Shown: positions 1 through 7,520, counted from the first letter of the stretch. The stretch is 64,000 nt of DNA from DASVXQ01 sp036392615 (GCA_036392615.1 DASVXQ010000058.1:1-64000), one strand, 5' to 3'. Made by a program: numbers and translations. The notes: a model not told the origin generated them from the sequence alone.

Positions 1-1
1 C

Positions 2-67
2 GCCCTCGCCGCCGCGGCGCTGGGCGCCGGCGTGCTCGGCGCCCGTGCGCTGCGCCCCTCCCGCTGA
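2..67 (+). CDS. C-terminal end of a truncated gene (unknown protein)
   Basis: Only the last 21 codons lie in the window, ending in TGA at 65-67. The visible residues are Ala/Gly/Leu-rich and hydrophobic, followed by a short basic-proline tail, which fits a C-terminal membrane segment or the disordered end of an Actinobacterial protein. No family can be assigned. The reading frame could be fortuitous, since GC-rich DNA gives open frames easily. Confidence 0.3.
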   Translation, partial: ALAAAALGAGVLGARALRPSR

Positions 68-180
68 ACGCCGGCCGGTCCCGCCGCGCGCGAGGCCCCA
101 GGGACAGCGGGCTTCCGGCGGACGCCGCCCGTGGCGGCTCCCAACGGTGCCCACCCCGAGCGGGCGGGACCGGCGGCGAG

Positions 181-1095
181 TCAGGCCGAGCCGACGTCGC
201 GCGGCGCTTCCGGCCCGAACGACACGGTCACGGTCCGCTCGTCGACGCCGCGCACGATGCCGAGCGCCAGCCGCTGGCCGGTCACCCGGTCCAGCGCCGC
301 GTAGAGCTGGTCGGCGTCGGTCACCGGCTGGCCGTCGACCGACACGATCAGGTCGCCGGCCTCCACCCCGGCCGCGTGCGCCGGGCTGCCCTCCTCGACG
401 ACCCGCACCAGCAGGCCCTCGCGCTCGGGCAGGCCCACCGCGCGGCGCAGCTTTCTGGCGACCCCGGCCGGCGCGATGCCGACGCCCAGGCGCGGCCGCG
501 TGGGCGACTCGCCCCTGGCGAGCCCGTCGATCCGGCGGCGAAGCTCCGCGTCGGCCGGCAGGGCCAGGTAGAAGCCCTCGCCGAGGCGGTGGGTGTTGAG
601 GCCGACCAGCTGCCCGGCCCGGTTGACCACCGGGCCGCCGGAGGAGCCGCGCGCCAGCGGCGCGGTGTGCTCGATCGATCCGGCGATGCGCCGGCCGCGC
701 GGGCCACGGAAGGCGCGGTCCACCGACGACACCATCCCCGCGGTGATCCGCAGGCGCCCGCCGGGGTTGGCCAGCGCGAACACCACCGCGCCGACCGCCA
801 GGGACGAGCCCTCGTCCGCCCAGCTCACCGGGGTCGCGCCGGCGGTGTCGACCGCCACGACCGCGAGGTCGCCGTCGACGTCGACGCCCTGCACCTGGCC
901 GGTGGCCGCGCGGCCGTCGGCGAACACCACGGTGACCTGGTCACCGCGGAGGTTGTGGGCGTTGGTGACGATCCGGCCATCGGCCACCACCACGCCCGAG
1001 CCACGACCCCATCCCCGGCCGATGCCGACGACGGCGCCACCAACCTGGCCGGCCACCTGCCCGACCGCCTGCTCGAGCTCCTCGAGTGCGCTCAT
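181..1095 (-). CDS. HtrA-like trypsin-fold serine protease with C-terminal PDZ domain
   Basis: A 304-aa chymotrypsin-fold protease followed by one PDZ domain. The visible catalytic triad is His47 (TNAH), Asp76 (GDLAVV) and Ser152 in GSSGGP; the PDZ domain covers about residues 205-295 (GLLVRVVEEGSPAHAAG, GDLIVSVDG). There is no signal peptide or membrane segment, so unlike DegP, PepD or the second HtrA in this window it appears cytoplasmic. The ATG at 1095 is preferred over an upstream in-frame GTG because GAGGGAGG lies just before it and the upstream residues are low complexity. It is divergent from the HxlR gene and may share its control region. The family degrades or chaperones misfolded proteins; the substrate is unknown. 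Confidence 0.85.
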   Translation of the reverse strand: MSALEELEQAVGQVAGQVGGAVVGIGRGWGRGSGVVVADGRIVTNAHNLRGDQVTVVFADGRAATGQVQGVDVDGDLAVVAVDTAGATPVSWADEGSSLAVGAVVFALANPGGRLRITAGMVSSVDRAFRGPRGRRIAGSIEHTAPLARGSSGGPVVNRAGQLVGLNTHRLGEGFYLALPADAELRRRIDGLARGESPTRPRLGVGIAPAGVARKLRRAVGLPEREGLLVRVVEEGSPAHAAGVEAGDLIVSVDGQPVTDADQLYAALDRVTGQRLALGIVRGVDERTVTVSFGPEAPRDVGSA

Positions 1096-1217
1096 CGCTG
1101 CCTCCCTCTCGCCGCGGGGCGGACCCGCCCCGCGGTGCCGGCTCCGGCCTTGCTCCGGCCCGCCGGACCCGGCCTCGGCCGGACCGTCCGAACCTTCTCC
1201 CGGCCCGTCGGCACTGA

Positions 1218-1232
1218 CTTGCAACTAGCAAG
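1218..1232. promoter_or_regulatory. Candidate operator (CTTGC-N5-GCAAG)
   Basis: CTTGCAACTAGCAAG is an inverted repeat with 5-bp arms in the divergent HtrA/HxlR intergenic region, about 40 nt upstream of the HxlR -10. Dimeric winged-helix regulators such as HxlR bind short palindromes of this size, so autoregulation is plausible but inferred only from position and symmetry. Confidence 0.4.
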
Positions 1233-1271
1233 CTACTAGGCAGGCTTGCGGAATGCAATCCGCCAGCGGCG

Positions 1272-1277
1272 TACGAT
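1272..1277 (+). promoter_or_regulatory. -10 element of a leaderless promoter for the HxlR gene
   Basis: TACGAT (TANNNT) ends exactly 6 nt before the ATG at 1284, so transcription would start on or next to the start codon. No Shine-Dalgarno sequence is present. A TTGCGG lies upstream with a 20-nt spacer, too long to count as a good -35. Confidence 0.55.
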
Positions 1278-1283
1278 GGCGCC

Positions 1284-1733
1284 ATGCCAGAGCCGCAAGA
1301 GACCAGGGTGCGCGGCGGGACCCCGAGCTCGCCGCTCCAGGAGGCGGTCGTCCGCGTCGGCGACCGTTGGACGCTGCTGATCGTGGAGGCCCTGCTGGAC
1401 GGTCCCCGGCGCTTCAACGACCTGACCGACGAGCTGCCCGGGATCGCCTCCAACATCCTGTCCCAGCGACTCAAGGAGCTGGAGCGCTGGGGGCTGGTGG
1501 TCGGCAAGCCGTACTCCGAGCGGCCGCCGCGGTTCGCCTACCAGCTCAGCGCCGCCGGCCGGGAGCTGGCCGGCGCCCTGCGCCTGCTGGCCCAGTGGGG
1601 CGCGCAGCGCTCCGGCGACGGCGACGCCCTCCAGCACCTCCAGTGCGGCACCCAGCTCGAGACCCGCTGGTACTGCCCGACCTGCGCCCGCATCGTCGAG
1701 GACGACGAGGCTGGCGACCTCCGCTTCGCGTAG
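1284..1733 (+). CDS. HxlR-family winged-helix transcriptional regulator
   Basis: A 149-aa protein with the HxlR winged helix at about residues 15-110: the conserved start of helix 1 (VGDRWTLLIVEALLDGPRRFNDL), the recognition region (GIASNILSQRLKELERWGLV) and the wing (RPPRFAYQLSAAGREL). The C-terminus adds a Cys cluster (CGTQLETRWYCPTC) that could bind zinc or sense redox state. HxlR proteins usually act as dimeric repressors or activators responding to aldehydes, quinones or redox stress. The start follows a TANNNT -10 by 6 nt and has no ribosome-binding site, so translation is probably leaderless. It faces away from the HtrA-like gene. Confidence 0.88.
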   Translation: MPEPQETRVRGGTPSSPLQEAVVRVGDRWTLLIVEALLDGPRRFNDLTDELPGIASNILSQRLKELERWGLVVGKPYSERPPRFAYQLSAAGRELAGALRLLAQWGAQRSGDGDALQHLQCGTQLETRWYCPTCARIVEDDEAGDLRFA

Positions 1734-1766
1734 GCGCCATGGCGTGCCCATCCTCCGGCGTCGAGG

Positions 1767-2963
1767 TCAGAGGATGTCGACCGCCGGGCCGGCGTCGAAC
1801 GGACGGTCGGGCCGCAGCGGGTTGTCGGCCGCGGCGGCCGCGCCGGTGAGCAGGTCGACCAGCCGCCTCGACCCGGCCGGCCCGGCCATCACCCCTCTGC
1901 CGCTGTAGCCGGTGTTGACCAGCAGGCCGTCCACCGCCGTCGGGCCGATCAGCGGCCGGTGGTCGGGCGTCATCGTGTAGTGCCCCGCCTGGAGCATCCA
2001 CGGCGCCGACCAGGAGTCCCAGACCTCGCGCCAGAACGGCGCCACCCGGCTGACCGACACCGGGCTGGTCGGGTCGAGCAGCCGGAACACGAAGCGGTGG
2101 TCGAGCGGCACGTCGTCGCTCGGCGGGCTCGGCGGCTCCTCGGGGTCGGCGAACAGCAGCGCCGCGCCGCCGAAGGCCGGCCGCCAGTGCGCTCCGGTGT
2201 CGTCGTCGATGGTCATCGGCGCGCCAGGCGGCACCTGTGGAACCTCCGGCAGCACCACCTTCTGCCGCCGCACGGTGACCAGCGGCAGCTCCAGGCCGGC
2301 CAGGCGCGCGACCTCGCCGGAGAACGGCCCGGCCGCGACCACCGCCGCCTGGCAGGCGACCGTGCCGAGCGTGGTCCGCACCTCGGCCACCCGCCCACCG
2401 CGCAGCCCGAACCCGGTCACCCCGCAGCCGACCACCGCCTGCGCGCCCGAGGCCGCGGCCAGCGCCATGGTCACCGCCTTGGGGTCGAGCAGCCCGTCCG
2501 CCGCCCGGAAGCGGGCCTGCACCACCTCGGGGGAGAGGAACGGGAACGCCTTGCGCGCCTCGTCGCCATCCAGCAGCTCCACCCCGTCCACCCCCCAGGC
2601 GCGCTGCCGCTCGACCAGCCGCCGCTGCCGCTCCGCGCCCGCCGCGGTGGTGGTGAGCCACAGGTAGCCCTGCTGGCGGACGCCCCCGTCGAGGCCCGCC
2701 TGGCCGGTCAGCTCGGCGAGGTTCAGGAACAGCTCGGCCGACTCGCGCACCAGCTCGAGCTGCTCGCGCGTCTCCAGTTGCAACCGGAACCCGCCGGCGG
2801 CCACCGCCGTGGTCAGGGAGCACAGCGCCGGCCGCCGCTCCAGCAGCAGCGGCCGCAGCCCAGCCCGGGCGGCATGGAAGGCCGTGGCCGCGCCCACGAT
2901 GCCCCCGCCCACGATGACCAGCTCCGCCGTCCGCGGCGGCCCCGGCAGGTACCGGATCGCCAT
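1767..2963 (-). CDS. FAD-dependent oxidoreductase, DAO family
   Basis: A 398-aa flavoprotein of the D-amino-acid/sarcosine/glycine oxidase (DAO) superfamily. The FAD-binding Rossmann motif VIVGGGIVGAATAFHAARAG is at about residues 16-35, followed by the acidic ribose-binding residue in LLLERR. The C-terminal second FAD region reads HRPLIGPTAVDGLLVNTGYSGRGVMAGPAGSR, typical of sarcosine oxidase beta-like proteins. Length suits the family. The ATG is preceded by GGGAGGGAGG. It probably oxidises a secondary or N-methyl amine or amino acid, but the substrate cannot be read from the sequence. About 130 bp separate it from trpS on the same strand, so readthrough from trpS is possible. Confidence 0.88.
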   Translation of the reverse strand: MAIRYLPGPPRTAELVIVGGGIVGAATAFHAARAGLRPLLLERRPALCSLTTAVAAGGFRLQLETREQLELVRESAELFLNLAELTGQAGLDGGVRQQGYLWLTTTAAGAERQRRLVERQRAWGVDGVELLDGDEARKAFPFLSPEVVQARFRAADGLLDPKAVTMALAAASGAQAVVGCGVTGFGLRGGRVAEVRTTLGTVACQAAVVAAGPFSGEVARLAGLELPLVTVRRQKVVLPEVPQVPPGAPMTIDDDTGAHWRPAFGGAALLFADPEEPPSPPSDDVPLDHRFVFRLLDPTSPVSVSRVAPFWREVWDSWSAPWMLQAGHYTMTPDHRPLIGPTAVDGLLVNTGYSGRGVMAGPAGSRRLVDLLTGAAAAADNPLRPDRPFDAGPAVDIL

Positions 2964-3093
2964 CGAACCTCCCTCCCGAGGTCGCGCATGGGTCGCCTCA
3001 AGGATGCCCCGCCTCCGGCGGTCGCGGCCGGCGCCATGCGCCGCGACGACTGCGGCTGCGGCGGAGAGCCCGCGGCCGGGGCGCCACGCGCGG

Positions 3094-4173
3094 CTACGAC
3101 GGCGGCACCGGCTGCGGCGGGGCGCTCGCGGCGCGCAGCCCGGTGGCGTCCCGCACGCGGGCCATCACCACCGCGGCGCGCTCGCGGGCCCGCAACGCCC
3201 CGGCGGCCAGCACCCGGTCCAGCTCGGCAGGGTCCGCCAGCAGTGCCTGGTAGGCCCTCCTGGCCGGGCCGAAGGCGGCATCCAGCAGCTCCACCAGCTC
3301 CTCCTTGACCTCGCGGTAGGCGAGGCCGCCCTCCAGGTAGCGGGCGCGCATGGCGGCCACCTGCGCCGGCTGCGCCAGCTGGCGGTAGAACGCGAACAGC
3401 CGGCAGCTGTCCGGGTCCTTGGGCTCGTGGGGCGGCCGCGAGTCGGTGACGATCCGCGCGACCAGCGCGCGCAGCTCGTCCGGCTCCGCGAAGATCGGCA
3501 GCGTGTTGCCGTAGCTCTTGGACATCTTGCGGCCGTCCAGCCCCGGGATGGTCGCCACCCGCTCGTCGATCCGCACCCGCGGCGGGACCAGCACCGGGCC
3601 GTGGGCGGCGTTGAACGCGTCGGCGATCTCCCGCGCGATCTCGACGTGCTGCTTCTGGTCCCGACCGACCGGCACCACCTCCGCGCCGAGCACCAGGATG
3701 TCGGCCGTCATCAGCAGCGGGTAGGCGAACAGCCCGGCGTGGATCCCCTGGTCGGCGGGCCTGCCCGCCGCCCGGTTGGCCTCGGTCGCCGCCTTGTAGG
3801 CGTGCGCGCGGTTCAACAGCCCCTTGCCGGCGTGGCAGGCCAGCACCCAGGTCAGCTCGTACACCTCGGGAAGGTCCGATTGGCGGTACAGCGCCATGCG
3901 CCGCGGGTCGGCCCCGAGCGCCAGCCAGGTCGCCGCCAGCTCGTGGGTGTGGCGTCGCATCGCCGCCCCGTCGCGCGTGGTGGTCAGCGCGTGCGCGTCG
4001 GCGATGAAGAAGAACGGCTCGTGCTCGCCGGCAAGGGCCAGCGCCGGCCGGATCATCCCGAGGTAGTTGCCGAGATGGGGCCGGCCGCTCGACTGGATGC
4101 CGGTGACCGCCACCGGCCGGTGCGCCTCGGGCGCCCGGGTGGGCGCCGGCGCTCTGGTTCTGGTTGCCTGCAC
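3094..4173 (-). CDS. trpS: Tryptophanyl-tRNA synthetase
   Basis: A 359-aa class Ic aminoacyl-tRNA synthetase that charges tRNA-Trp. The HIGH-type signature PHLGN is at residues 32-36 in GIQSSGRPHLGNYLG, the adenylate and tryptophan site contains PVGRDQKQHVEIAR, and KMSKS is at residues 216-220. Translation starts at a GTG 6-7 nt after GAGGGAG. The N-terminal ~18 residues are an Ala/Pro/Arg-rich extension compared with typical 330-350-aa enzymes. The 5' leader encodes a short peptide with tandem Trp codons and alternative hairpins, indicating induction by poor tRNA-Trp charging. In Streptomyces coelicolor an auxiliary, indolmycin-resistant TrpRS gene is known to be controlled this way; whether this enzyme is the auxiliary or sole TrpRS cannot be decided from the window. 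Confidence 0.97.
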   Translation of the reverse strand: MQATRTRAPAPTRAPEAHRPVAVTGIQSSGRPHLGNYLGMIRPALALAGEHEPFFFIADAHALTTTRDGAAMRRHTHELAATWLALGADPRRMALYRQSDLPEVYELTWVLACHAGKGLLNRAHAYKAATEANRAAGRPADQGIHAGLFAYPLLMTADILVLGAEVVPVGRDQKQHVEIAREIADAFNAAHGPVLVPPRVRIDERVATIPGLDGRKMSKSYGNTLPIFAEPDELRALVARIVTDSRPPHEPKDPDSCRLFAFYRQLAQPAQVAAMRARYLEGGLAYREVKEELVELLDAAFGPARRAYQALLADPAELDRVLAAGALRARERAAVVMARVRDATGLRAASAPPQPVPPS

Positions 4174-4240
4174 GGGTTGCTCCCTCTCGATGGGTCGCCG
4201 CGAGAAGGAGCAGGACGGGAACCGGTCCGGAGACGAACGT

Positions 4241-4316
4241 GCCGCCCCTTCTCGAGGCGGCCGGACCTGGACTCCCTGGTGCGCGCGTCGGTGGGCCGCC
4301 TACGAGGGCGGCCACC
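4241..4316 (-). promoter_or_regulatory. trpS attenuator (alternative hairpins 1:2, 2:3, 3:4)
   Basis: The transcribed leader contains four mutually pairing segments. Segment 1 (4305-4316) covers the tandem Trp codons and the rest of the leader ORF. Segment 2 (4291-4300) begins at the stop codon. Segments 1 and 2 pair through GGCCGCC/GGCGGCC. Segment 2 can instead pair with segment 3 (4256-4262) through a perfect 7-bp GC helix. Segment 3 can pair with segment 4 (4241-4246) through a 6-bp GC helix, the candidate terminator or sequestering stem. A further perfect helix, CGAGAAGG with CCTTCTCG, spans segment 4 to 4201-4208. No U-tract follows the 3:4 stem, which is common in actinobacteria. A ribosome stalled at Trp codons would cover segment 1 and favour 2:3, allowing expression. 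Confidence 0.8.
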
Positions 4317-4344
4317 ACTGGCGGAGCGTGACGGACGTGCGCAT
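4300..4344 (-). CDS. trpL: Leader peptide of trpS with tandem Trp codons
   Basis: ATG to TAG encodes 14 residues, MRTSVTLRQWWPPS, with two adjacent TGG codons at positions 10-11. The ORF lies wholly inside the 5' leader of trpS, 127 nt before the trpS GTG, and its Trp codons sit in the first arm of the attenuator. There is no Shine-Dalgarno sequence; the ATG is 6 nt after the TAGCGT -10, so the peptide is probably translated from the very 5' end of the RNA. The peptide itself is likely functionless; its translation senses charged tRNA-Trp. Confidence 0.85.
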   Translation of the reverse strand: MRTSVTLRQWWPPS

Positions 4345-4350
4345 GCGACC

Positions 4351-4380
4351 ACGCTAGGAGTCCGGGGTCGCCGGTGTCAA
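4351..4380 (-). promoter_or_regulatory. Sigma-A-type promoter of trpL-trpS
   Basis: TTGACA (4375-4380) and TAGCGT (4351-4356) are separated by 18 nt. This is the cleanest housekeeping promoter seen in the window. The predicted transcription start coincides with the leader-peptide ATG at 4344. Confidence 0.8.
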
Positions 4381-4453
4381 CCGCCGCAATGCCGTTGACG
4401 ATCCGGACCGGGGCCGGAACACTCGCCGGTGAGACGCCGAGGGAAGGAGCGCC

Positions 4454-5470
4454 GTGGAGCTCGGGTTCGCGCTGCCCCATTACGACTTCTCGTTTCCCGA
4501 CTCGGGGACCGCCGCCGGCCCGGTCACCTTCGATCGGGTGGCCGGCTACGCCGAGCGGGGAGAGGCGGCCGGATTCGCCGAGCTCTGGGTCTCCGACCAC
4601 TTCTGGTACGACCTGACGCGCTACGGCGGACCGCCCGGCCGCCGCGGCACCCTGGAGTGCTGGACCATGCTGTCCGCGCTGGCCATGCGCACCCGGCGCG
4701 CCCGCCTCGGCACCCTGGTCATGGCCGCGCCGTTCCGGCCGCCCAGCCTGCTCGCCAAGATGGCCGCCACCCTCGACCAGCTCTCCGGCGGCCGCCTCGA
4801 CCTCGGACTCGGCGCCGGCTGGTACGAGGACGAGTTCCGCGGCAACGACCTGGACTTCCCGCCGCCCGGCGAGCGGCTCGCGATGCTCGAGGAGTGCCTC
4901 GACATCGTGCGCGAGATGCTCACCGCCGCCGGCGAGCCCGTCTCGTACCAGGGCAAGCACTACCAGGTGCACGACGCCCCCGTGCGCCCGCCCGCCGTGC
5001 AGCGGCCACGGCCGCCGCTGTGGGTGGGCGGCTCCGGCAACCGGCTGCTGGGCGTGGTCGCCCGCGCCGCCGACGGCTGGAACACCTGCTGGTCGGTCGC
5101 GCCCGACTGGTACGAGGAGCGGCTCGAGGTCCTCCGCGCCGCCTGCGGGCGCGCCGGCCGCCCGTTCGACGGCGTGCGCCGCTCGCTCGGGCTGACCACG
5201 CTCGTCGGCCGCGACGCCGACGACCTGGTCGAGCGCTGGCGCCGCCTGCAAGCCTGGGCCCCCGGCGGCGCGCTGGACGGGGTCGAGCTGCGCGAGTGGG
5301 CGGCAACCCGGCTCGTCGGCACCTCCGACGAGATCCTCGATCAGCTCCGCGGATGGCGGGAGCGGGGCGTGGAGCAGGTCGTCTGCACGTTCTCCAACGC
5401 CCCCTTCGGCATCTTCGAGGATGAGCAGCTCGACCTCGTCGCCGAGCTCGTCATCCCCCGCCTCCCCTGA
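4454..5470 (+). CDS. LLM-class flavin (probably F420)-dependent oxidoreductase
   Basis: A 338-aa TIM-barrel protein of the luciferase-like monooxygenase superfamily. Visible hallmarks are AGFAELWVSDHFWYD near residues 38-52, the RRARLGTLVMAAPFRPPSLLAKMAATLDQLSGGRLDLGLGAGW block, and the C-terminal GTSDEILDQLRGWRERGVEQVV segment. The family uses FMNH2 or reduced F420; the actinobacterial context and the absence of a partner flavin reductase favour F420, but this is inference. GTG start 5-6 nt after GGAAGGAG. It is divergent from trpS; a weak TTGACG lies at 4395-4400. The downstream hemolysin-III gene starts 4 nt after the stop, suggesting co-transcription. Confidence 0.85.
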   Translation: MELGFALPHYDFSFPDSGTAAGPVTFDRVAGYAERGEAAGFAELWVSDHFWYDLTRYGGPPGRRGTLECWTMLSALAMRTRRARLGTLVMAAPFRPPSLLAKMAATLDQLSGGRLDLGLGAGWYEDEFRGNDLDFPPPGERLAMLEECLDIVREMLTAAGEPVSYQGKHYQVHDAPVRPPAVQRPRPPLWVGGSGNRLLGVVARAADGWNTCWSVAPDWYEERLEVLRAACGRAGRPFDGVRRSLGLTTLVGRDADDLVERWRRLQAWAPGGALDGVELREWAATRLVGTSDEILDQLRGWRERGVEQVVCTFSNAPFGIFEDEQLDLVAELVIPRLP

Positions 5471-5474
5471 GGGA

Positions 5475-6293
5475 ATGCCCCGCCCCCGACCCCACCCCGA
5501 CCACCCGCTCCACCCCGGAGCCTCCCCGGGTCCACGCTCGGGGCCTCCAGATCGCGCCGCGGCCGGGCTGGCCCGGGCCGGATCGGCGCCCCTGGCTCCG
5601 GGCCACCGGCCCGCGTCGGACCAGGCCTTCCGCGGCCGGGGCCCGGCCGTCGGCGCCGGAGCGGTGCTGCGGCCGCGGTGGCGGGGCCGTCTGCACCTGG
5701 CCGCGTTCGTGGCGTCCCTGCCGGCCGGCATCGCGTTGTGCGCCACCGCCAGCTCGAGCTCCGCGCGGATCGCCGTCGCCGTCTACTCGGTCACCGTCTC
5801 CGCCGTCTTCGGCGTCAGCGCCGCGTTCCACCTCGTCTCGTGGTCACCGGCCAGCCGTCGCCGCATGGACCGGCTCGACCGCGCCATGATCTACCTCCAG
5901 ATCGCCGGCACCTACACGCCCGTGAGCCTGCTCGCGCTGGATCGGGAGCTCGCCATCGCCGTGCTCGCCGTCATCTGGGCCGGCGCCGTCGCCGGAGCCG
6001 CGATCGTCCTGCGCCGGGGCAACATCCGCGGCGTCGGCCTGGCGATCTACATGGTGCTCGGTTGGCCCTCGGTCATCGTGCTGCCCTTCGCCCTCGGCAG
6101 GGTCCATCCGCTCGGCGTCGCCCTGCTGCTCGCCGGCGGCGTCATCTACACCGCCGGAGCCATCATGCTCATCCGCCGCTGGCCCAACCCGGTCCCGGCC
6201 GTCTTCGGCTACCACGAGGTCTGGCACGTCCTCACCATCGTCGCCGGCACCTGCCACTGGTCCGTCGTCTGGTACCTCGCCCACACCGCCTGA
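5475..6293 (+). CDS. Hemolysin III / PAQR-family membrane protein
   Basis: About 272 aa with seven predicted membrane segments in the C-terminal ~210 residues. Conserved HlyIII/PAQR signatures are present: SAAFHLVSW (first metal-binding His), DRAMIYLQIAGTYTP, and the terminal HEVWHVLTIVAGTCHW with two more His residues. These His/Ser/Asp positions form a zinc-dependent hydrolase-like site in the superfamily. The start is uncertain: the ATG at 5475 gives a Pro-rich N-terminal extension of about 60 residues before the conserved domain, and a start nearer 5660 would match typical length better. It follows the LLM oxidoreductase by 4 nt. The family is implicated in membrane-lipid homeostasis; the haemolytic name is historical. 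Confidence 0.85.
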   Translation: MPRPRPHPDHPLHPGASPGPRSGPPDRAAAGLARAGSAPLAPGHRPASDQAFRGRGPAVGAGAVLRPRWRGRLHLAAFVASLPAGIALCATASSSSARIAVAVYSVTVSAVFGVSAAFHLVSWSPASRRRMDRLDRAMIYLQIAGTYTPVSLLALDRELAIAVLAVIWAGAVAGAAIVLRRGNIRGVGLAIYMVLGWPSVIVLPFALGRVHPLGVALLLAGGVIYTAGAIMLIRRWPNPVPAVFGYHEVWHVLTIVAGTCHWSVVWYLAHTA

Positions 6294-6317
6294 CCCGGCT
6301 CCCCTCCCACGGTGCCC

Positions 6318-6371
6318 TGGTGACCGAGGAGGACTTGAACCCCCACGTCCCTGCGGGCACCAGGCCCTCAA
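6318..6371 (-). pseudogene. 3' fragment of tRNA-Leu (putative attachment-site remnant)
   Basis: On the minus strand this stretch reads as the anticodon-loop 3' side (TTGAGGGCCTGG, GAG anticodon), a long type-II variable arm (GTGCCCGCAGGGACG), a T-arm (GGGGGTTCAAGT) and an acceptor end with encoded CCA. The 5' half is absent and the 3' acceptor strand appears one base short, so it is not a functional gene. A tRNA 3' end next to an integrase fragment is what an integrative element leaves behind at an att site. Confidence 0.65.
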
Positions 6372-6386
6372 GGGCGGACGGACGCC

Positions 6387-6687
6387 GACCCTGCGACACA
6401 GCTCACCCGTGACTTTCGCCGGCTCGCCCAGGCCGCGGGCCTTCCGGGCCGACCTTCACGGCCTCCGGCACTCGTCCGCGACGGCCGCGCTGGTGGCGGG
6501 CGTGCCGGTCAAGGTGGTCAGCGAACGGCTCGGCCACGCGACGACCGCGATCACGTCGGACCTGTACACGCACGTCCTAGGGGCGACGGACCGGGCCGCC
6601 GCGGACCAGGCCGCCGGCCTCATCCTCGGCCCCCTGCAACGGGACCATGACCGTCTGTTTGCGGCGTGTTGGCAAATCGGCGCGTGA
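6387..6687 (+). pseudogene. Tyrosine-recombinase (phage-type integrase) C-terminal remnant, frameshifted
   Basis: The catalytic half of a tyrosine integrase is recognisable: HGLRH (box II His/Arg), SERLGH (box II second His) and the nucleophile Tyr in SDLYTHV. The N-terminal ~300 residues are missing. The segment upstream of about 6440 reads as the expected TRDFRRLAQAAGLP in a different frame from the downstream part, so a frameshift also separates the pieces. It lies immediately beside the tRNA-Leu remnant, consistent with decay of an integrated plasmid or phage. The open part alone runs from 6409 but is not a functional enzyme. Confidence 0.8.
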
Positions 6688-6863
6688 CGAGAGAAGGCAG
6701 GCGATGGCTCTCACGTGAAACTGCTGGTCAGCGGTGGTGTCGGAGGTGCCTCCCCCAACCCTTGGCTTACCTCGCCTCACCGCCACGCTGGCGCTGTGAG
6801 CAGCGGCCGTTGCCGGCCATGACGAAATACGGCCCAGGGCTGGCCCAGGGACTTGCTCAGTCC

Positions 6864-7340
6864 TCAGCTCACCGCTTTCTTCACCAGCGCGCCGATCCTC
6901 GCCTCGTCGTCGGCGGTCAGCTCCGTCAGCGCGAAAGCGGTCGGCCACATGGCGCCTTCGTCGAGGTTGGCCTGGTCGCTGAAGCCGAACGTCGCGTACC
7001 TGGTGTTGAACTTCTGCGCGGGTTGGAAGAAGCAGACGACCTTGCCGTCCTTGGCATACGCGGGCTGCCCGTACCAGAGTCTCGGTGAGAGGCCTGGCGC
7101 GCTGGCTCTGATGATGGCATGGAGCCGCTCGGCCATGGCGCGATCCGGTTCCGGCAGCTCGGCGATCTTCTCTAGCACGGCGCTTTCCCCGTCCGCCTTG
7201 TCCGCGCGCGTACCGCGGCGCGCGGTCGCCTTCAACTCCTGGGCGCGGTCCTTCATCGCGGCCCGTTCCTCGTCCGTGAATCCCTCGAACGTCTTGTCGG
7301 TCGCGGTGGTGCTCTTGGCGGACTTCCGCGTGTCCTTCAT
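6864..7340 (-). CDS. DUF1801 (YdhG-like, iron-chaperone fold) protein
   Basis: A 158-aa protein. The N-terminal ~55 residues are charged and Lys/Ala/Arg-rich, ending in EERAAMKDRAQELKATARRG. The DUF1801 domain covers about residues 55-155: LPEPDRAMAERLHAIIRASAPGLSPRLWYGQPAYAKDGKVVCFFQPAQKF. The family shares the frataxin-like iron-chaperone fold annotation, but most members are biochemically uncharacterised. The start is well supported by GGGGAGGAAA 6-8 nt upstream. It lies just outside the integrase/tRNA remnant and could be part of the same accessory cargo. Confidence 0.8.
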   Translation of the reverse strand: MKDTRKSAKSTTATDKTFEGFTDEERAAMKDRAQELKATARRGTRADKADGESAVLEKIAELPEPDRAMAERLHAIIRASAPGLSPRLWYGQPAYAKDGKVVCFFQPAQKFNTRYATFGFSDQANLDEGAMWPTAFALTELTADDEARIGALVKKAVS

Positions 7341-7391
7341 TGCAGGTTTCCTCCCCTGCCAGTCGTAATGGGGACGACCCTCATGCTAGGG

Positions 7392-7410
7392 AGCCGCCGC
7401 GGCGGCGGCT
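7392..7410. terminator. GC-rich hairpin between the TPR gene and the DUF1801 gene
   Basis: AGCCGCC and GGCGGCT form a 7-bp stem with a 5-nt loop. No T-run follows on either strand. It lies between two minus-strand genes and could terminate the upstream TPR transcript. Confidence 0.3.
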
Positions 7411-7520
7411 TCTCCAAAACTGACCGATCGTCACCTGGGGGCGACCACCACACGTGGCCGTGGCGGAGGTTCATCGTCGCCGCCTTCAAGGACGTCGCCA
7501 TGTGCGGGTGCGTGAGAGCG

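Noticed and set aside
4174..4344. T-box riboswitch upstream of trpS
   Set aside because: AAGGGGCGGCACG vaguely resembles the T-box core, but TGGNACC is absent and the leader ORF with tandem Trp codons explains the region better.
2813..5746. Very long minus-strand open frame across trpS and the LLM gene
   Set aside because: Out of frame with trpS, Ala/Gly/Arg/Pro-rich without domains; a GC-bias shadow.
6318..6400. Intact tRNA-Leu gene
   Set aside because: The D-arm and 5' acceptor strand are missing and the anticodon stem cannot close.
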